Below are positions 11,306-23,667 of a stretch of 64,000 bases of DNA, in pieces. How positions within the stretch are numbered: position 1 is the stretch's first letter; the number at the start of each line of letters is the position of its first letter. Origin of the DNA: Hymenopus coronatus (lineage: Eukaryota > Arthropoda > Insecta > Mantodea > Hymenopodidae); contig CM060880.1 of assembly GCA_030762935.1 (NCBI GenBank), forward strand, positions 14,108,501 to 14,172,500, read 5' to 3'. Position numbers and translations under genes: made by a program. A model generated the notes under the pieces. It searched no databases. It had not been told where the DNA came from and saw nothing but the letters and a program-made list of their open reading frames with translations.

Positions 11306-12884
11306 CTTAAAAAGACAGAATTGATAAGTTACCAGTATCTTAATGTTCATATCTCATAAAGCTACTAATATATGCCTTTTCATTGCTTAATGCTCCATCC
11401 CTTTTTATTTTTTAAAAAGCATTTCAAATACAAGCTATATGAACCACTACCCTTAACTCTTGTGCCTGTTTAACAGGTCTCAAATATTCTGGCAACAAAC
11501 TGTTGATTTTGAAAAACTTAGTAGAATGAACAATGATACTCAATGATAATGTTAGTATTTATCACTGGAATGCAAGCTATTAGAATTCGACAAAAGTCAA
11601 CTCATTGGCCTAGACATGGTATCCTAACCTCTGTCTAAATTTTGAAACCACAGAAACCTGTTGTTTCACTGAATGTTTTTCAAGTTTTGGCAGCTCTTCA
11701 TTAAGGGGTGTATTAATGAGTATAAGTCCAAACTAACCAGACAACAGATAAAGTTTGTCAAAAAACACAAACTATGCGATGTCTATGCAAATGGTTTTTC
11801 TCATTACTGTGCAGTGAGTTGAGTATTACCTAAAACTCTGCTACAGTTATAGTACTAAATTTAGCACCCGAATAGGCAGAAAATTCATATATTTTTTTTA
11901 AAATTTCTTAATAAATGTATCACAAAGAACAGCAAGAAGTTACTATTGTCAACATTAGATGTTTCTTCCCATCTTCTCTGGAATGCAATAAAAAAAATTG
12001 CTGATTAATATTTTGAGGCATTAAAATTAATACCATTTGCAGTGTGCCAGTTATATGAAACAATTCTTCCCAAAGTGACAGTATCCAGGTGAAATTAAAC
12101 AATCATATGACAATTCTGGGAGAATCTCCTATACTTGCCACATGGATGAATGGGGCTTTGTCACCATTCTGCAGTTGTGGCCTCCTCTCATTAAAAAAAA
12201 ACATGGCAGCTACGGTTTGCAGCTTAGGGCCCAATATTGGGCTAAATTTGGTATGTGCCAAAAATAATGTAAGTACCAGAGATTACCCCAACTCTTTTAA
12301 CAGTTATGGTCTTTCCCTAACAGGCAATCGCCAAAAAACATGTCTTCATAAATCGGAGGAAAGCATTCATTTAGTATCTTACTTAGTGAAATTTATTGCC
12401 ACTTACAATAGGATTTGGTAATACACATCTTAATGCATTATGTTTCGCACAATTCATTTTCAAAATAATTTAACATATTTCTCAAACTGTCTTACAGATT
12501 TTCAATTTAAAATTTCCCCAAATTATGAAGTATTCTAATACGCACATGCTAAACACTTCCTAATATTTAGCGATAGGAACTAAATAATCCAAAAACAATT
12601 TAGCACCATTAAAGGGAGAAATGATTTCAGCTAGACTGATGTAACAAAATTCACCAAGCACGTAACATTTCCAATGTTTGTACACTCAAATTTACAGTGG
12701 CTGTAGAGCGATTAACTCAATAATTTAAGATCTAAGCTTGTCTACCATTAAACATGACTTGATCCAAAAAACTTACAGGTATTTTGATTATTTATTCATC
12801 AAAGCACTTCCATAAGTGGCACAAACATTACTGCACGTTTAAACCAGATATTGCACAAGCCATACAACTGAGAACAAATGAAGA
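11306..12884. other. 3' flank of the BCCIP-like gene
   Basis: No repeat recognised. A clean acceptor for the minus strand ('ttattgcattccag') lies near 11975, but the frames after it are short. On the minus strand, AATAAA at about 12795-12790, some 90 nt after the stop codon, is the likely poly(A) signal of the gene at 12885-13784. Confidence 0.4.
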
Positions 12885-13784
12885 TTATGCACTGACAAAG
12901 TCCCTGATTTTTTCAATCAAAGTATCCAGTTTATTTGCACGAAGCAGGAGAACTCTGCGACATGGACTCATCTCTACATCATCCTCCATCCAGTAGCCAG
13001 CCAATCCGGAATCAGACTCTTCCTTTACACAAAATTCAAACCTGCATTCTGCTTCTTGGTCAAACAGCTCCTCCTCTGGATTGGACCATATTATTTCTTG
13101 ATCTCTATCAGCAGCTCTCTTTTTCTTCAATCCACTCTCGGCCTTGAACAGCTTGCAAATAACCACAAAATAGGTGAAATCATATGGCATTTTCTTATCA
13201 CAAGCTCTCTTGATTTCCTTACTTAAGCTTTCCAAGAGTGGCACTGATATTTGTGCTGGAATATTGACAATTCGCTCATTTATCAGCAGGCCAATAGATT
13301 GCGAACTGTCATCCAGAAGCGACTGAACCAAGGTATTAGCCTGATCGGTGCCATGCTCTCTACACAATTCGAGCAGAAGTGATCTCAACTGCTGGACACA
13401 TTCCAGATTTTGCTTTTCTGTCAGGTTTACCACGGATGTGACACCAAACACGTCATTCACATCCGTATCATCGTCGTCATCCTCGCTGTCTTCTTCTATA
13501 TCACTTTGTTTAATGACACTTCCCACATAATTCTGACCTATTATCAGGTCGGTTAACTCTGACAGATTGACATGTGCCTTCAAGAACAACTGTTGAAGCA
13601 GCTGTTTTATGCCGTGGAAATCGGAATCCATAGGATTCCGTCCTTCAAAGCTTACGTCAATTTTTTCCTGACCTGAATATATTTCATTTCCGTTATCAGA
13701 TCCATCGCTACTATCAGAATCTTCTTCTTTATTGTTGATTTTCCTGCTAATTTCCACATGCCTCTTCTTCACGTGGTCAGCCAT
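12885..13784 (-). CDS. BCCIP: BCCIP/Bcp1-family protein, intact and intronless here
   Basis: The 299-residue product matches the BCCIP (BRCA2- and CDKN1A-interacting protein; yeast Bcp1) family in length and layout. A basic start is followed by acidic stretches at about 20-34 and 95-111, and then by the family core beginning VFGVTSVVNL at 112. A long helical middle follows, then the PYDFTYFVVICKLF segment and an acidic NPEEELFDQE segment. The C-terminal sheet includes WMEDDVEMSP. Family members are nuclear chaperone-like proteins linked to ribosome biogenesis and, in vertebrates, to BRCA2 and p21. The start ATG has a good context (AACATGG) and no upstream in-frame ATG. No intron interrupts it, although many animal homologues are split. 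It could be a native single-exon gene or a selected retrocopy. No A-tail remnant is seen. Confidence 0.88.
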   Translation of the reverse strand: MADHVKKRHVEISRKINNKEEDSDSSDGSDNGNEIYSGQEKIDVSFEGRNPMDSDFHGIKQLLQQLFLKAHVNLSELTDLIIGQNYVGSVIKQSDIEEDSEDDDDDTDVNDVFGVTSVVNLTEKQNLECVQQLRSLLLELCREHGTDQANTLVQSLLDDSSQSIGLLINERIVNIPAQISVPLLESLSKEIKRACDKKMPYDFTYFVVICKLFKAESGLKKKRAADRDQEIIWSNPEEELFDQEAECRFEFCVKEESDSGLAGYWMEDDVEMSPCRRVLLLRANKLDTLIEKIRDFVSA

Positions 13785-15023
13785 GTTACCGGTTTAATCT
13801 GTCTTCCTCGAGTTTTCCATAGAAGAAGCATACTCGAAGTACGCCATTCCATAGAGATCATAATCGCAGCACTTGCTTTCAATTGGCTGGCGATGACATT
13901 GGAAAATATTTTCCTTCCAGTTAGTCTAATTTGTCTTGAATTTATTTGAATTTCATCTCCTTGTTCTTCATAATAAGAAAACAGATAATGTTTCAACCAC
14001 AAGACTGTGGTATATATTTAATTATTACTTTTATAAATTTTGAATGACAAGCGCATTACTGATATAAATATATTGATCCAACAACTTGTTGGACTACGCT
14101 TCGTATGATTGGCTGGCAACAACTTTTAGCAATTGACACGCCCTTATCGGCACTGTCAAGGGGATGGGGTGTTGACTAAATCAAAAGCTGTATTTTATAT
14201 TTCTTGATATCCATAGCCATATAAGAATAATATTTTCAAATCTTATTTTTCTCTTTTGCACCTTCGCTTGGTCCTCTACGACAAAACTAAGCAAGACTTG
14301 AATGTCTGCTTTAATTGCATAACTATTAATTGTATGTGAGTATCCAATTGTAAATATATAATAGCAAAGAATTAAATACATTTTCTATATAATTTTTGTT
14401 TTAATAATTGCTCATGGTTTATGTTCTAAGGAAGCATTCTATCAAGGTCTTCCTAACGTTATCTCATAACTATAGGAAACCAGATGTCAATAGATAATAG
14501 CGTTAATAAGATAGTGTTCTATTTCATTCATTAGGCATTTCTACTCCTAGTACGAAGAATATAAACACATAGGCTAAATTATTTTGAAACGAACTTTATA
14601 TGAGATATTAATAATGGCGAAAATACTATATAAAAGGGCTTTTGCATTGTGCGTAAGAAAAGAAACTGGAAATCTTGGACGGGGTTGGAGAGGTAAAGAC
14701 CATTAAGTGAATATAGGTTTAGATTTATTAAGCCCCCCTCCAAGGTTTATTTATATGTATATAATACCGAGGTATATAATGTAAAAATTATTAATCTAGA
14801 CTACACTGATAGTGTGTCATGCTATACAGATGACAGCCTACATAATTACATGAACAAAGATATACCTGCATGTGCTATGTTGTTATTTGAGTGAACTCAA
14901 GCTATTGTACCTAAAAGGAAATGCACTTTCTCTTCTAACTTAAAAGAAAAACAACCTTTCCTCGAAGAGACAACATTTGCAGGTTTTCGAATGTACATAG
15001 TGGGAACTCCGACATTGTTCAAC
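13785..15023. other. 5' flank of the BCCIP-like gene
   Basis: Unique sequence that includes the probable promoter of the minus-strand gene, GC-richer just above 13785. I see no clear TATA box, no ORF and no repeat. Confidence 0.35.
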
Positions 15024-15252
15024 GCCATGGGCGAGTGGTTTCGACTAGATGGCCGGGGTTCGATCCCAAGCGACCGCATGTGAGATCTATGGTGGACAAA
15101 GCGGCGCTAGGGCGGGTTTTCTCCGGGTATTCCGGTTTTCCCCGCCATCGCACTCCACCGGTGCTCCATCATCTTTCATGTATCATCAGTGTCACCGCCT
15201 GCGGTGCCATAAGTAGTTAAAGCGGGCGTTAAACACTACAAAAAAAAAAAAA
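15024..15252 (+). mobile_element. SINE-B copy, well preserved
   Basis: The tRNA-like head 'gccatgggcgagtggtt' and B box GGTTCGATCCC are followed by the body with 'gaccgcatgtgag' and 'ggacaaagcggcgc'. It ends 'gggcgttaaacactac' with an A-run. CpG sites are largely kept, so it is younger than the copy at 5065. Confidence 0.9.
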
Positions 15253-15618
15253 GCACGGGAAATCAAAATTAAACTGGCTTCTTTTGCTGCTACTGCAGCA
15301 ACTTCTGAAATCAATGACATTTTCACAACAACAATAAAAAAAAAAAAAAAAAAAATGAACGCTTGTTTCACCCATCCTAAGAAAATCTAAGTATTTCGAT
15401 TCTATTAACTATGTATTTACAACTGTAAACCATTGCCAGCATAAACCCCTTCACTGAAGGGCTATAATAAAATCAAATTCTTAATATTCGGGATCATAGA
15501 ATAGTTTTACATTAATTATAATAAATTAGATAGAATATTATTGTAAGTGTTGAGGGTTAAGGTGACATGGTAATTTTACCGAAATATTGTAATAACACTT
15601 TCATTAAAATCTACTATA

Positions 15619-15910
15619 TGAAATGACGTTTTATTTATGGACGCTCTTTAACTGCTGTGGTTCTCAGCATCCCATTCTATATTGGGCGTGAAAGACAGCT
15701 TAATTTTGCTCAGAGGTCACTCTATCAGGCTTCAGGTTCTTTTACGTGCCGTAAATCCACGACACGGCACCAACAACTTTACTTCCCTTCCGAAGGAAGC
15801 CATGCTAAGGAATTTACGCCCGAAAAAATCCAGCGTCCTCCGCCAGGTTTGAACCCGTGACCTTGGGTATATGAAGTTAGCATGATAACCATTACACCTC
15901 GGAGGGCGAC
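15619..15910 (-). mobile_element. SINE-A copy, well preserved
   Basis: A nearly complete reversed SINE-A from 'gaaatgacgttttatt' to the head end 'ggagggcgac'. It has intact A- and B-box-like sequences on the minus strand. Confidence 0.92.
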
Positions 15911-16116
15911 ATTCACTGTATATAGTGAGAACCACACATGTTACAATAATTGCGATCAATTGTTACGCAGTAAGAGGTTATGTGATCAAATTCACTCAGG
16001 TGAAAAACACACCAAAAAAAAAAATCTGATGATATGTAAGATTTGTAAGTGCACTTCACTTAGGGTATTAATAAACATTGCAATCGCACTAACTACAGAA
16101 GATTCAGTTGTTAAGC

Positions 16117-18580
16117 TGATAGAGCAGTGTTTCCCAACCTTTTGAAGTTCACGGCACCCTTGGGAATAACATTAAACACTTGGGGCACCCTTCCTTGAAT
16201 TAAAAGAAAATTAAGCTTAATATGTTAATTTATTGAAATATTATATTATAATAATAACGTACACCATAACATAATACAGTAAACTTTACTACAGTCACTG
16301 AGTAAAAATACATCAATAAATTTCGTTCCATTAATGATTAATGTGAAAATTGTGATTGATGCTTAGAGCACAGATATGCGATGTCGGGTCTTACAGTTGA
16401 CAGTGAAACACGCAAATCATCCTCAAGGTTATTCAGTCTATTTCTTGCTTTGCATTTTATTGTTACCATAGCAGAGAAGGCTTGCTTGGATGTTGAAAAG
16501 GGCAAAAGTGCGTTAATTGCTTTCTTCATTAGGTTAAGGTACTCCTCTCTCCGTTGAAGCCAAAAACTAGCCACCGACGCCTCACTCTTGGTGAACTTAC
16601 CTTTGAGTGTGGAATCATCGTGAGATCAATAAATTCATCTCGTTCGCAAGCAGTGAAATCTATTTCCTCTGCACTATCTACGAAATCAAATGGTGAGACA
16701 ACCCAGTCGAGATTCGTAGCGGAAATAATTGGAAAGTACGCATCTATTGCATCTTGCAATCTTGATAAGTGATCACAAATGCGGTCTTTCAGCTTACCCA
16801 GATCTTTTTCTCCTGCCACATTAAGAAGAGATGGAAAGTTCGACAAATCTCCTTTTTGAACTGCAGACTTCCAAGAACTAAGTTTTCTTTTAAAACCTTT
16901 CATTTTATTGGCTGAGGAGATTATTGTTTCATGTCGACCCTGCATCGAAACATTCAGTTCATTCAGCTTATGAAAAATATCTGCCAGATACGACAGTTCA
17001 AAACACCAAGAATCACTTAGCTCATGAAATGTGTCTTGATTTTCATCCTTAAAAAAAGTTTTTACCTGTTCTTTAAGTTCGAGAAACTGGTTCAATACAC
17101 GACCCCGCGACAACCACCTTACTTCTGTGTGAAGTAACAAAGAGGTATGAGCTGCATCCGTTGCGCGACATAACTGTTCAAAAAGTCTGTACTTTAAAGG
17201 TCGAGACTTCATATAGTTCACCATTTTCACAACTTGGTTAAACACTTCAGCAAAATCTTCATTACACGCTTTCACGACTAATGCCTCTCTAAGCAGAAAA
17301 CAGTGAGTTATAGTAATGGATGGATTTTCATTGAGAGCTCTGGCAGTAAAACCCTTAATTTTCCCAGACATAGATGGTGCACCATCTGTACATATACTAC
17401 AACAGTCTTACCATGGAAGATCATGGTCATTGAGATAGGAATTAATAGAAACGAAAAGATCATGGCCTGTGGTTGTAGTCTCCAGCGATCTACAGAACAG
17501 AAACTGTTCACTAATATCTTTTTCATCAATATATCTGATAAAACCAAGGAGTTGCGGTTTGTCACCAATATCCAGACTCTCATCTACTTGCAAAGCAAAT
17601 GTTCTATAAGTTTTTATTTTCTCCGTGACTTGTTCGTTGATATTGCATGACATTTCAAATATCCTGCGGCTGATTGTGTTGTTGGACAGAGGAACTTTCG
17701 AAATTTGATTAGCTGCTCCTTCGCCAAGTATTGTTGAAACTGTAACTTGACATGCAGGGCCAATGATTTCCTCTCCAAGAGTATGAGGTTTCTTTTTTTT
17801 TTAGCTATCAGTTCTGTTACTTTAAATGAGGCTTCAAAAGCAGTTTCACCTATGGTCATTCTCTTTACCATTCGCACAGTTGTTTTCTTCTCCCCTTCTA
17901 ATATATGTGAAAAATACATTACACTTTTCTGTGACACTAGGATGCTTTGTTGTAAGATGCCGCTTCAGTTTGCTAGGTACCATGGCCTCGTTGCTAAGTG
18001 TTTCGCCACAAACTAAACACACAGGGATAGGGTTTCCTCGTTGTTATTCCACTTAAATCCATACGCTAAGTAACTGTCCTGGTATGTTCTTTTCTTTCGT
18101 TTGTCTTCTTTATTCGACGGTCCGGGAGAAACTGTAAGATTTGGCTTCTTAAATCAAGCAGTAGGAGCCGACTGTTCACTTTCACTGTCCTGGCGTTTAC
18201 GTTTAATAATGAACTTATCCATAGCTAAACACTGTGAATCAACGCGAGGAAGACAACTGAAAGCGCCAAGCGGCGTACACTTTTATATATTCATCTGTCG
18301 AAGTCTCGGGAATGTTCGTGAGGAAGCGAGTAGTCTCGGGAATGTTCGGCAGGGTATAGCTGTAATGCCATCTGTGGGATACCACTATCACCATCTGCCG
18401 TGCATGAGAGTAATTGATTTGACTTATTTTATTTCAAGACCTTACAAGACTTAAGGCTTCAGTAGAAGGTTTTTTTTTTGTTTTTTTTTTGTTTATCTCA
18501 ATATCTCGCGGCACCCCTTAGCCAATCATACGGCACCCTAGGGTGCCGGGGCACACCGGTTGGGAACCGTTGTGATAGAG
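16117..18580 (-). mobile_element. hAT DNA transposon with perfect 8-bp target duplication
   Basis: The element runs from 16125 to 18572 (2,448 bp). Its terminal inverted repeats begin CAGTGTTTCCCAACC at the left and CAACGGTTCCCAACC (minus strand) at the right. It is bracketed by identical 8-bp direct repeats TGATAGAG (16117-16124 and 18573-18580). The subterminal sequence has repeated 'cggcaccc' motifs on both sides. hAT transposases make 8-bp duplications, so ends and length are certain. The encoded transposase is broken. Confidence 0.95.
16338..18222 (-). pseudogene. hAT transposase pseudogene, ZBED5/Buster-like
   Basis: Reading from 18222 down, a lysine-rich start (MDKFIIKRKR) and a BED-type zinc finger with CLVCGETLS...LKRHL near 18000-17930 come first. 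A middle region follows with VDESLDIGDKPQLLGFIRYI at about 17580 and the TDGAPSM catalytic-aspartate motif near 17380. The long helical insertion domain includes LLHTEVRWLSRG. The C-terminal hATC dimerisation segment has ALLPFSTSKQAFSAM and RNRLNNLEDDLRVSLS. The sequence is broken by an early stop, a frameshift in the zinc-finger region, a TAA near 17405 just before the TDGAP motif, and a frameshift near 16570. It cannot make transposase. The order and content match domesticated ZBED5-type genes, but the TIRs and target duplication show an ordinary insertion. Confidence 0.9.
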
Positions 18581-19613
18581 GGTAAAAGGCAGTGGAATGG
18601 AAGTGGTCAAATGAAGTACGGGACGAATGACCTTGACTCGTCTGGTCAGAGTGAAAATATTACGGTTATTAAGGTGTTTCTACAGTACTAAACTGTCTGC
18701 TTCCTGAAACTGAGACTCTTCACATAAACTATCGTTAATCGAACGCAAACAATAAATTGTTTGAACGGCAATAGGAGTTGTCATAATGAATTGTCAATTG
18801 TATTGTTTGATCCACTAATAAGGGATGAATGATGCACTACTTGACCACGTCAGGGTTCACTTGGAGGAAGGCACTATGATGTCTGTTGACATCCTCAAGA
18901 CATAGTTTCAGAGGGTCTGAGGCAAAGCGACTGTAGGTATGTACAGTTGCAGAGTGAAAACGTTAGTAGTCTGCTGCTCTCTTCATATGAGCTTTGGCGG
19001 AAGTAGGACCACGGCGTATGATTTCTTTACCTGTCTGTACTTCAAATGCTCCGCCTATTTGTTTCGCAACTGTTTAGTTCCTCTGGTTCGTCTAATCTAT
19101 GGTTCCTCATATTACTGAACGCAGTCGTATTGTGGTCAGCTAATAAATGAGTTTCCTACGACCACTCCAGCGCAGCAAAATTAGTAGCCAAATAATACCG
19201 AACGTGTATAATAGGTCACAATAGTCATAACATATAGCTCGGCATGAATAAAAGTACGAATGTTCAACTTGTCGAAGTTAAAATATTTGTTAAAACACTA
19301 TATCACGAAAGTCCCAACGAAATATGAACTGTGGCTATGATAAATTCTCAAACAGCAATCGTTTTACCGTTTTATCTGCTATATTATTTCCGTGCTACCA
19401 GTTCATTCTTTGCAACTCAAAGAGGAAGAATTTCATAGTAATTTTAAAGCTGGGCTTCTGAAGTTGCATTTCAAGGGAGTTCTCATTGTTACAGTAAAAT
19501 TATTAATGTTTAAAATTAAATTAGTGATCTCTATTCATTTTCAGCTAAATAATCCAGTTTTCAAACCAGGTAGGTATTTCTCTTAAAATCACACAGTTAT
19601 ATCTAAATTTGTG

Positions 19614-19648
<35 letters not shown>

Positions 19649-20581
19649 ACGAAATTGAAAGGCACATAAAATTCGCTTCATTTTAATACACTTGAGAAAG
19701 TATTTAAACAAATGTATCACGAACAAAGTTAAAATCGTAAGTTATTGTAATGTATAATGTTTCACAATAAACAATATTGCCCGAGAGAAACTCAAAGAGT
19801 GAGCTGTACGTCGGCTGTTCATACGGCCCACACCGGAAGAAGGAATCTAATTGGATATAGCAGACAGTCAATCTCTAGCAAAGTTGTGTCAAGGTGAATG
19901 CTGATTCAGAAGCTATTCTTTATCATACAGAATCGCTTCTGATATTTAAGACACATTACCAAGCATACCTCACAAGCCCAGAGTATTTATAAACAATTCA
20001 AAAGCAATCAATGTATCGTCACGGAATTAAACACAACCAAGGCAAATGGCGAGAGTCAAATGATCGCGCATTTTTTCGCAATACTTAAGAAGTAAACACC
20101 GAAGGTAACCATTATTATACTGCGCGATATTAATTATGTAACACATCATTTAATAAGTAGCTGGTAATATCTTACAGATTTAATGTCAAGAAGTAGTAGC
20201 ACTGCTACACCTAGTATTGCAAAACTTATGTGAATACTGTAACAACAAACATGCGGGGAGTTGAATCTGGTCCTCGTTGTTTTCATTGTGATAATTATTT
20301 CTAGTCTGAATCATGAACGGCGTGATCCGTGGCATTACATGGTCCAAAACATGCATATCAACAAGGGGTATGTCAATGGGATTAATACAGTAGAAAGTTG
20401 TTAACTAAAGTAAACCGCTAGGGCATGTATCATATATTAGCCTCATAAATTTACGCTACGCTGCTGATAACCTTGACATATGTATTAAAAATTACAAATA
20501 ATTTTAAAGCAGTTAGTATAACATAAATTAAATGTTTAAGCCAGTAACTATAATATCAGAAATTATAAGATAAACACTCAA
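18581..20581. other. Unique intergenic sequence with a T run of about 29
   Basis: No repeat member and no supported ORF. It includes a long T run at about 19621-19649. Of the larger stretches this is the least repetitive, so it may hold regulatory sequence, but I can point to no site. Confidence 0.4.
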
Positions 20582-20654
20582 GCCGAAATAGCTCAGTTGG
20601 GAGAGCGTTAGACTGAAGATCTAAAGGTCCCTGGTTCGATCCCGGGTTTCGGCA
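20582..20654 (+). tRNA. tRNA-Phe (anticodon GAA)
   Basis: A 73-nt gene folds into a complete cloverleaf. The acceptor stem GCCGAAA pairs with TTTCGGC, the D arm is GCTC/GAGC, and the anticodon stem TTAGA/TCTAA surrounds loop CTGAAGA with GAA at 20615-20617. The T stem is CCTGG/CCGGG and the discriminator base is A. The A box (TAGCTCAGTTGG) and B box (GGTTCGATCCC) are intact, and a T run at about 20660 can stop RNA polymerase III. There is no intron. It is a real gene rather than a SINE head, because all stems pair and no SINE body follows. Confidence 0.97.
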
Positions 20655-20910
20655 TTGTGTTTTTATGGCATTCAGTTAATTTGGAGACTCTTCCTCAGAT
20701 ATATGGATCATAAATTCAAACTTCGAGTATCACGTAGAACCATGTGCAAAAGAACAGAGCATATAATGAGTAAAGACTTACTGTGTGTTTAAATGGGAGT
20801 TTTCTATTTATTTCGTTAATATTTATCCTTAAAACTGACATTTAAAATATGAAAGTTTTAAATGGCATAAAAATCAAGTTGCTTGCGTCATAATTTGATA
20901 TTATCCAGGT

Positions 20911-21120
20911 CGGTCTGGGTGGCTGCTGACTTTCTAATCCCAAGGACGGGTTCAAACCCTACCTATACTATGATGGTTTTTAAGTGTGCTCAAAGGTGAC
21001 AGCCCCAGTGAGTAGACTTAAGGGTATTTCAAAGGACTCCTGCGGGACGAAATTCCGGCACACCGTCGTTGATATGATCCTGGATGTTTAGAATATACTT
21101 AATGATATAGCTTATCTGTT
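20911..21120 (+). mobile_element. SINE-D-like tRNA-derived insertion, single copy here
   Basis: A tRNA-like head ('ggtcggtctgggtggctg', B box GGTTCAAACCC) is followed by a body unrelated to SINE-A, B or C, with 'ggacgaaattccggcac' near its end. Only one copy is in the window, so its limits are approximate. Confidence 0.5.
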
Positions 21121-21540
21121 TTAAACAATGCCTCCATCAACATAACCTCCGATAACTTACCTGTGTTTGGGCCAACTGAGCTCATGAAAGTTAAGGTAAT
21201 TTGAAAACACCCCTATCATGGTTAGAATGAATTGCAATTGTGTTTAGCTGCTAGCTAGCTTTTTATTTAGCACTTACTATTGTTCCTTCAGATTATAATG
21301 ATTTATTCTTAGTCCCAAAATTATTTGCAATCTAATGGTTGGTAAAAAAAATATCAAGCAGATTTTGGCTGTCCAAATTTACAGAATGGTTAATAGTGGG
21401 TTTTCAAACACATTTAGCCAGAAGTGTCATTTCAGTATCTGTTTGGAGAGGGGGGGGGGGAAGACTACCTGAGGGAGTTTCCTGAATTTTCATGTGAATT
21501 CCTAACACGTTTAGCCTAATTTTGAATTTGGATTCAGGGG

Positions 21541-21989
21541 GACCCAAAACATGTATTGATATAAATGATATTTCCAAAAAAACATTTTCAGAAACAGGTC
21601 CATGTGTGTGTGTGTGTGTGTCTGTGGACAGCATAGCTCAAAAACGAAAAGACAGTTAAATACCAAACTTATTTGTTATCTTCCAAGGATGCAACACAAA
21701 GATTTTCAAGAAAATCCCCCCACCCCTAACTACCTTTTGCATGGAAAAATGTTCGAAAATGTTGTTTTTCTTAAAAATGGATCTAACGATTGTGATTAAA
21801 ATACTGCATATTAAAGCCATTTATAAAACAAATGAAGTGTATATCTTGAATTTTCTGGGAATAGCTTCTAAAGACTTGTTTACTCTGGATGAATTTTCCT
21901 TAATTTGGCACAACTAGTGAACCGTAAGAGATAGACAAAAACTTACAATACAAAAAATATAGATCTTGTTAAAATACACTTATGTCATA

Positions 21990-22023
<34 letters not shown>

Positions 22024-22376
22024 TTTTTTGTGGCGCTTACTGTTTTTGAGGTATTCCTTGTTATTAGTTTCAATTGTGAAATACTTATACTTTTTTCAGT
22101 CGGAAGTGTTCGTTTTTCTTTTGTTCTACTCCTGGCCAAGCACAGAAGCAATTTGCAATGACAATTACATAATGACAGGTTTTAAAACATTTGACTATCA
22201 CTTTAGCCTAGTTTATCTCCTTGGTTGCAGTCTATTTATAAGGAACTAAGTAATAAAATTCTACTAATGTTTATCTCGATTAGCATGGTGTTGAAAGAAG
22301 AATTATCTTTTGTAAGAAGTTTGTTTGCAGGGTAGCTAGAGAAAGTCATGTGAGTGTAACACATCAGATTTTTTTT
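21541..22376 (+). repeat. R1 repeat, rearranged 5' part
   Basis: From about 21575 the copy follows R1 in plus orientation, with a TG microsatellite at 21603 and an AT run plus about 26 T residues at 21990-22029. Just before it, 21531-21570 matches the equivalent part of R1 in the opposite orientation. The palindromic end is therefore replaced by a short inverted piece. Confidence 0.75.
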
Positions 22377-23210
22377 GAAGAGTTAACCATTTTTGAGATA
22401 TTTCAGATTATTAGTTTCAATTTTAGCACTTAAACTTTTCTCAAACCGAAGATATCTTTCTTCTCATTTCTTGTTTGTTTACTCTGGAAAGCAAAGAGAT
22501 TGAAATTTCAATTGTTTCAAATAGCGACTGGCTTTTAAAGGACGAGACTATTGCTTTAGCCTATGCATTTTCTTATTTCCCTTCTACTTACAAGGAACTA
22601 GTAATAAGACTAATTCTGCTTAATTTTATCTGATTGGCATGATGTAGATAACAGATTAATCTTTTGAATAGAAGGTTTGTTTTGCCAAACAGCTAGAGGA
22701 CATCATGTGATTGGAACACATTAGATTTTTTTCCCTTCTACTTACAAGGAACCAAGTAATTAGGAAATTTCTGTTAATGTTTATCTCGAAGTAGAAGAAA
22801 ATGTTTTAAACAATAATTTGTTGCAGAGATATAGAGAAAGTCATGTGAATGGAACACATCAGATTTTTTTTTTATCTGCAGAGTTAACCATTTCTGAGAT
22901 ATTCCTTGTTACTGGATTCAATTTTGCAATACTTATATCTTTTTCATTTCATGTCACTTTTGTTTTACTCCTGTCCATACAAAGAAAACCTAATTTCAAT
23001 TATATCACATAGCAACCAGCTTTTAAAGGATTGAATATCGTTTCAGCCTAGATATTTCCTATTCCCTTTAAAATATAAGAAATTATGTTTTCTGCTAATG
23101 TTTATCTTGATTAGCATGAAGCACAGGGAAGACTAAGCTTTTGTAAAAATTGTTTTGTTGCAGAATAGGTAGAGAAAGTCATGTAAATGTAAAACATGAG
23201 ATTTTTCTGA
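22377..23210 (+). repeat. Tandem run of R1 3' ends
   Basis: Three successive partial R1 units follow the copy ending at 22376, at about 22377-22735, 22736-22870 and 22880-23207. Each ends with the 'agagaaagtcatgtgaa...acatcaga/ttttt' right end or a variant. All lack the palindromic end and the microsatellite. Confidence 0.7.
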
Positions 23211-23667
23211 AACAAAATTTTCTACTTTCTTCCCAGATCCTGGAACTTTGAGGATATTTACTAATTGATTTTTAAGGTAGCATATTATACAATATTTTGG
23301 ATGGGGGGGATTGTTTTTCAAAACGTCCTCATCAGTTCTTGCAAGACTAACTAGAATATCTGCTTTATAGTTTACCTTTACTGCTCTGTGATTCAAGAAT
23401 ACGGATTAATGTTTGAGTTACTTTCTACTCCTAATGCAGAAGTTACCCTTTAACAAAGAATATCATATTACAAGAAAATAACAATACAGTTAAAAAGGTA
23501 AGTTTAAAAATAATAACAAAATAAACCATAGGAAAATACACAAGAAAAAAATAGCAAAATAACAAATGATTAAATTGTAAAATTACAGAAAGAGGATAAA
23601 TATATAACATTTTAGCTTTGAAAAACACAATGCAACATAAAAAATGCATGTATTTATCCAGGATTTT
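23211..23667. other. No gene seen
   Basis: AT-rich spacer between R1 copies. No family match. Confidence 0.4.

Noticed and set aside
12089..12421. 110-codon plus-strand ORF overlapping the 3' side of the BCCIP-like gene
   Set aside because: No recognisable motif, no splice signals, and several competing frames; likely chance.
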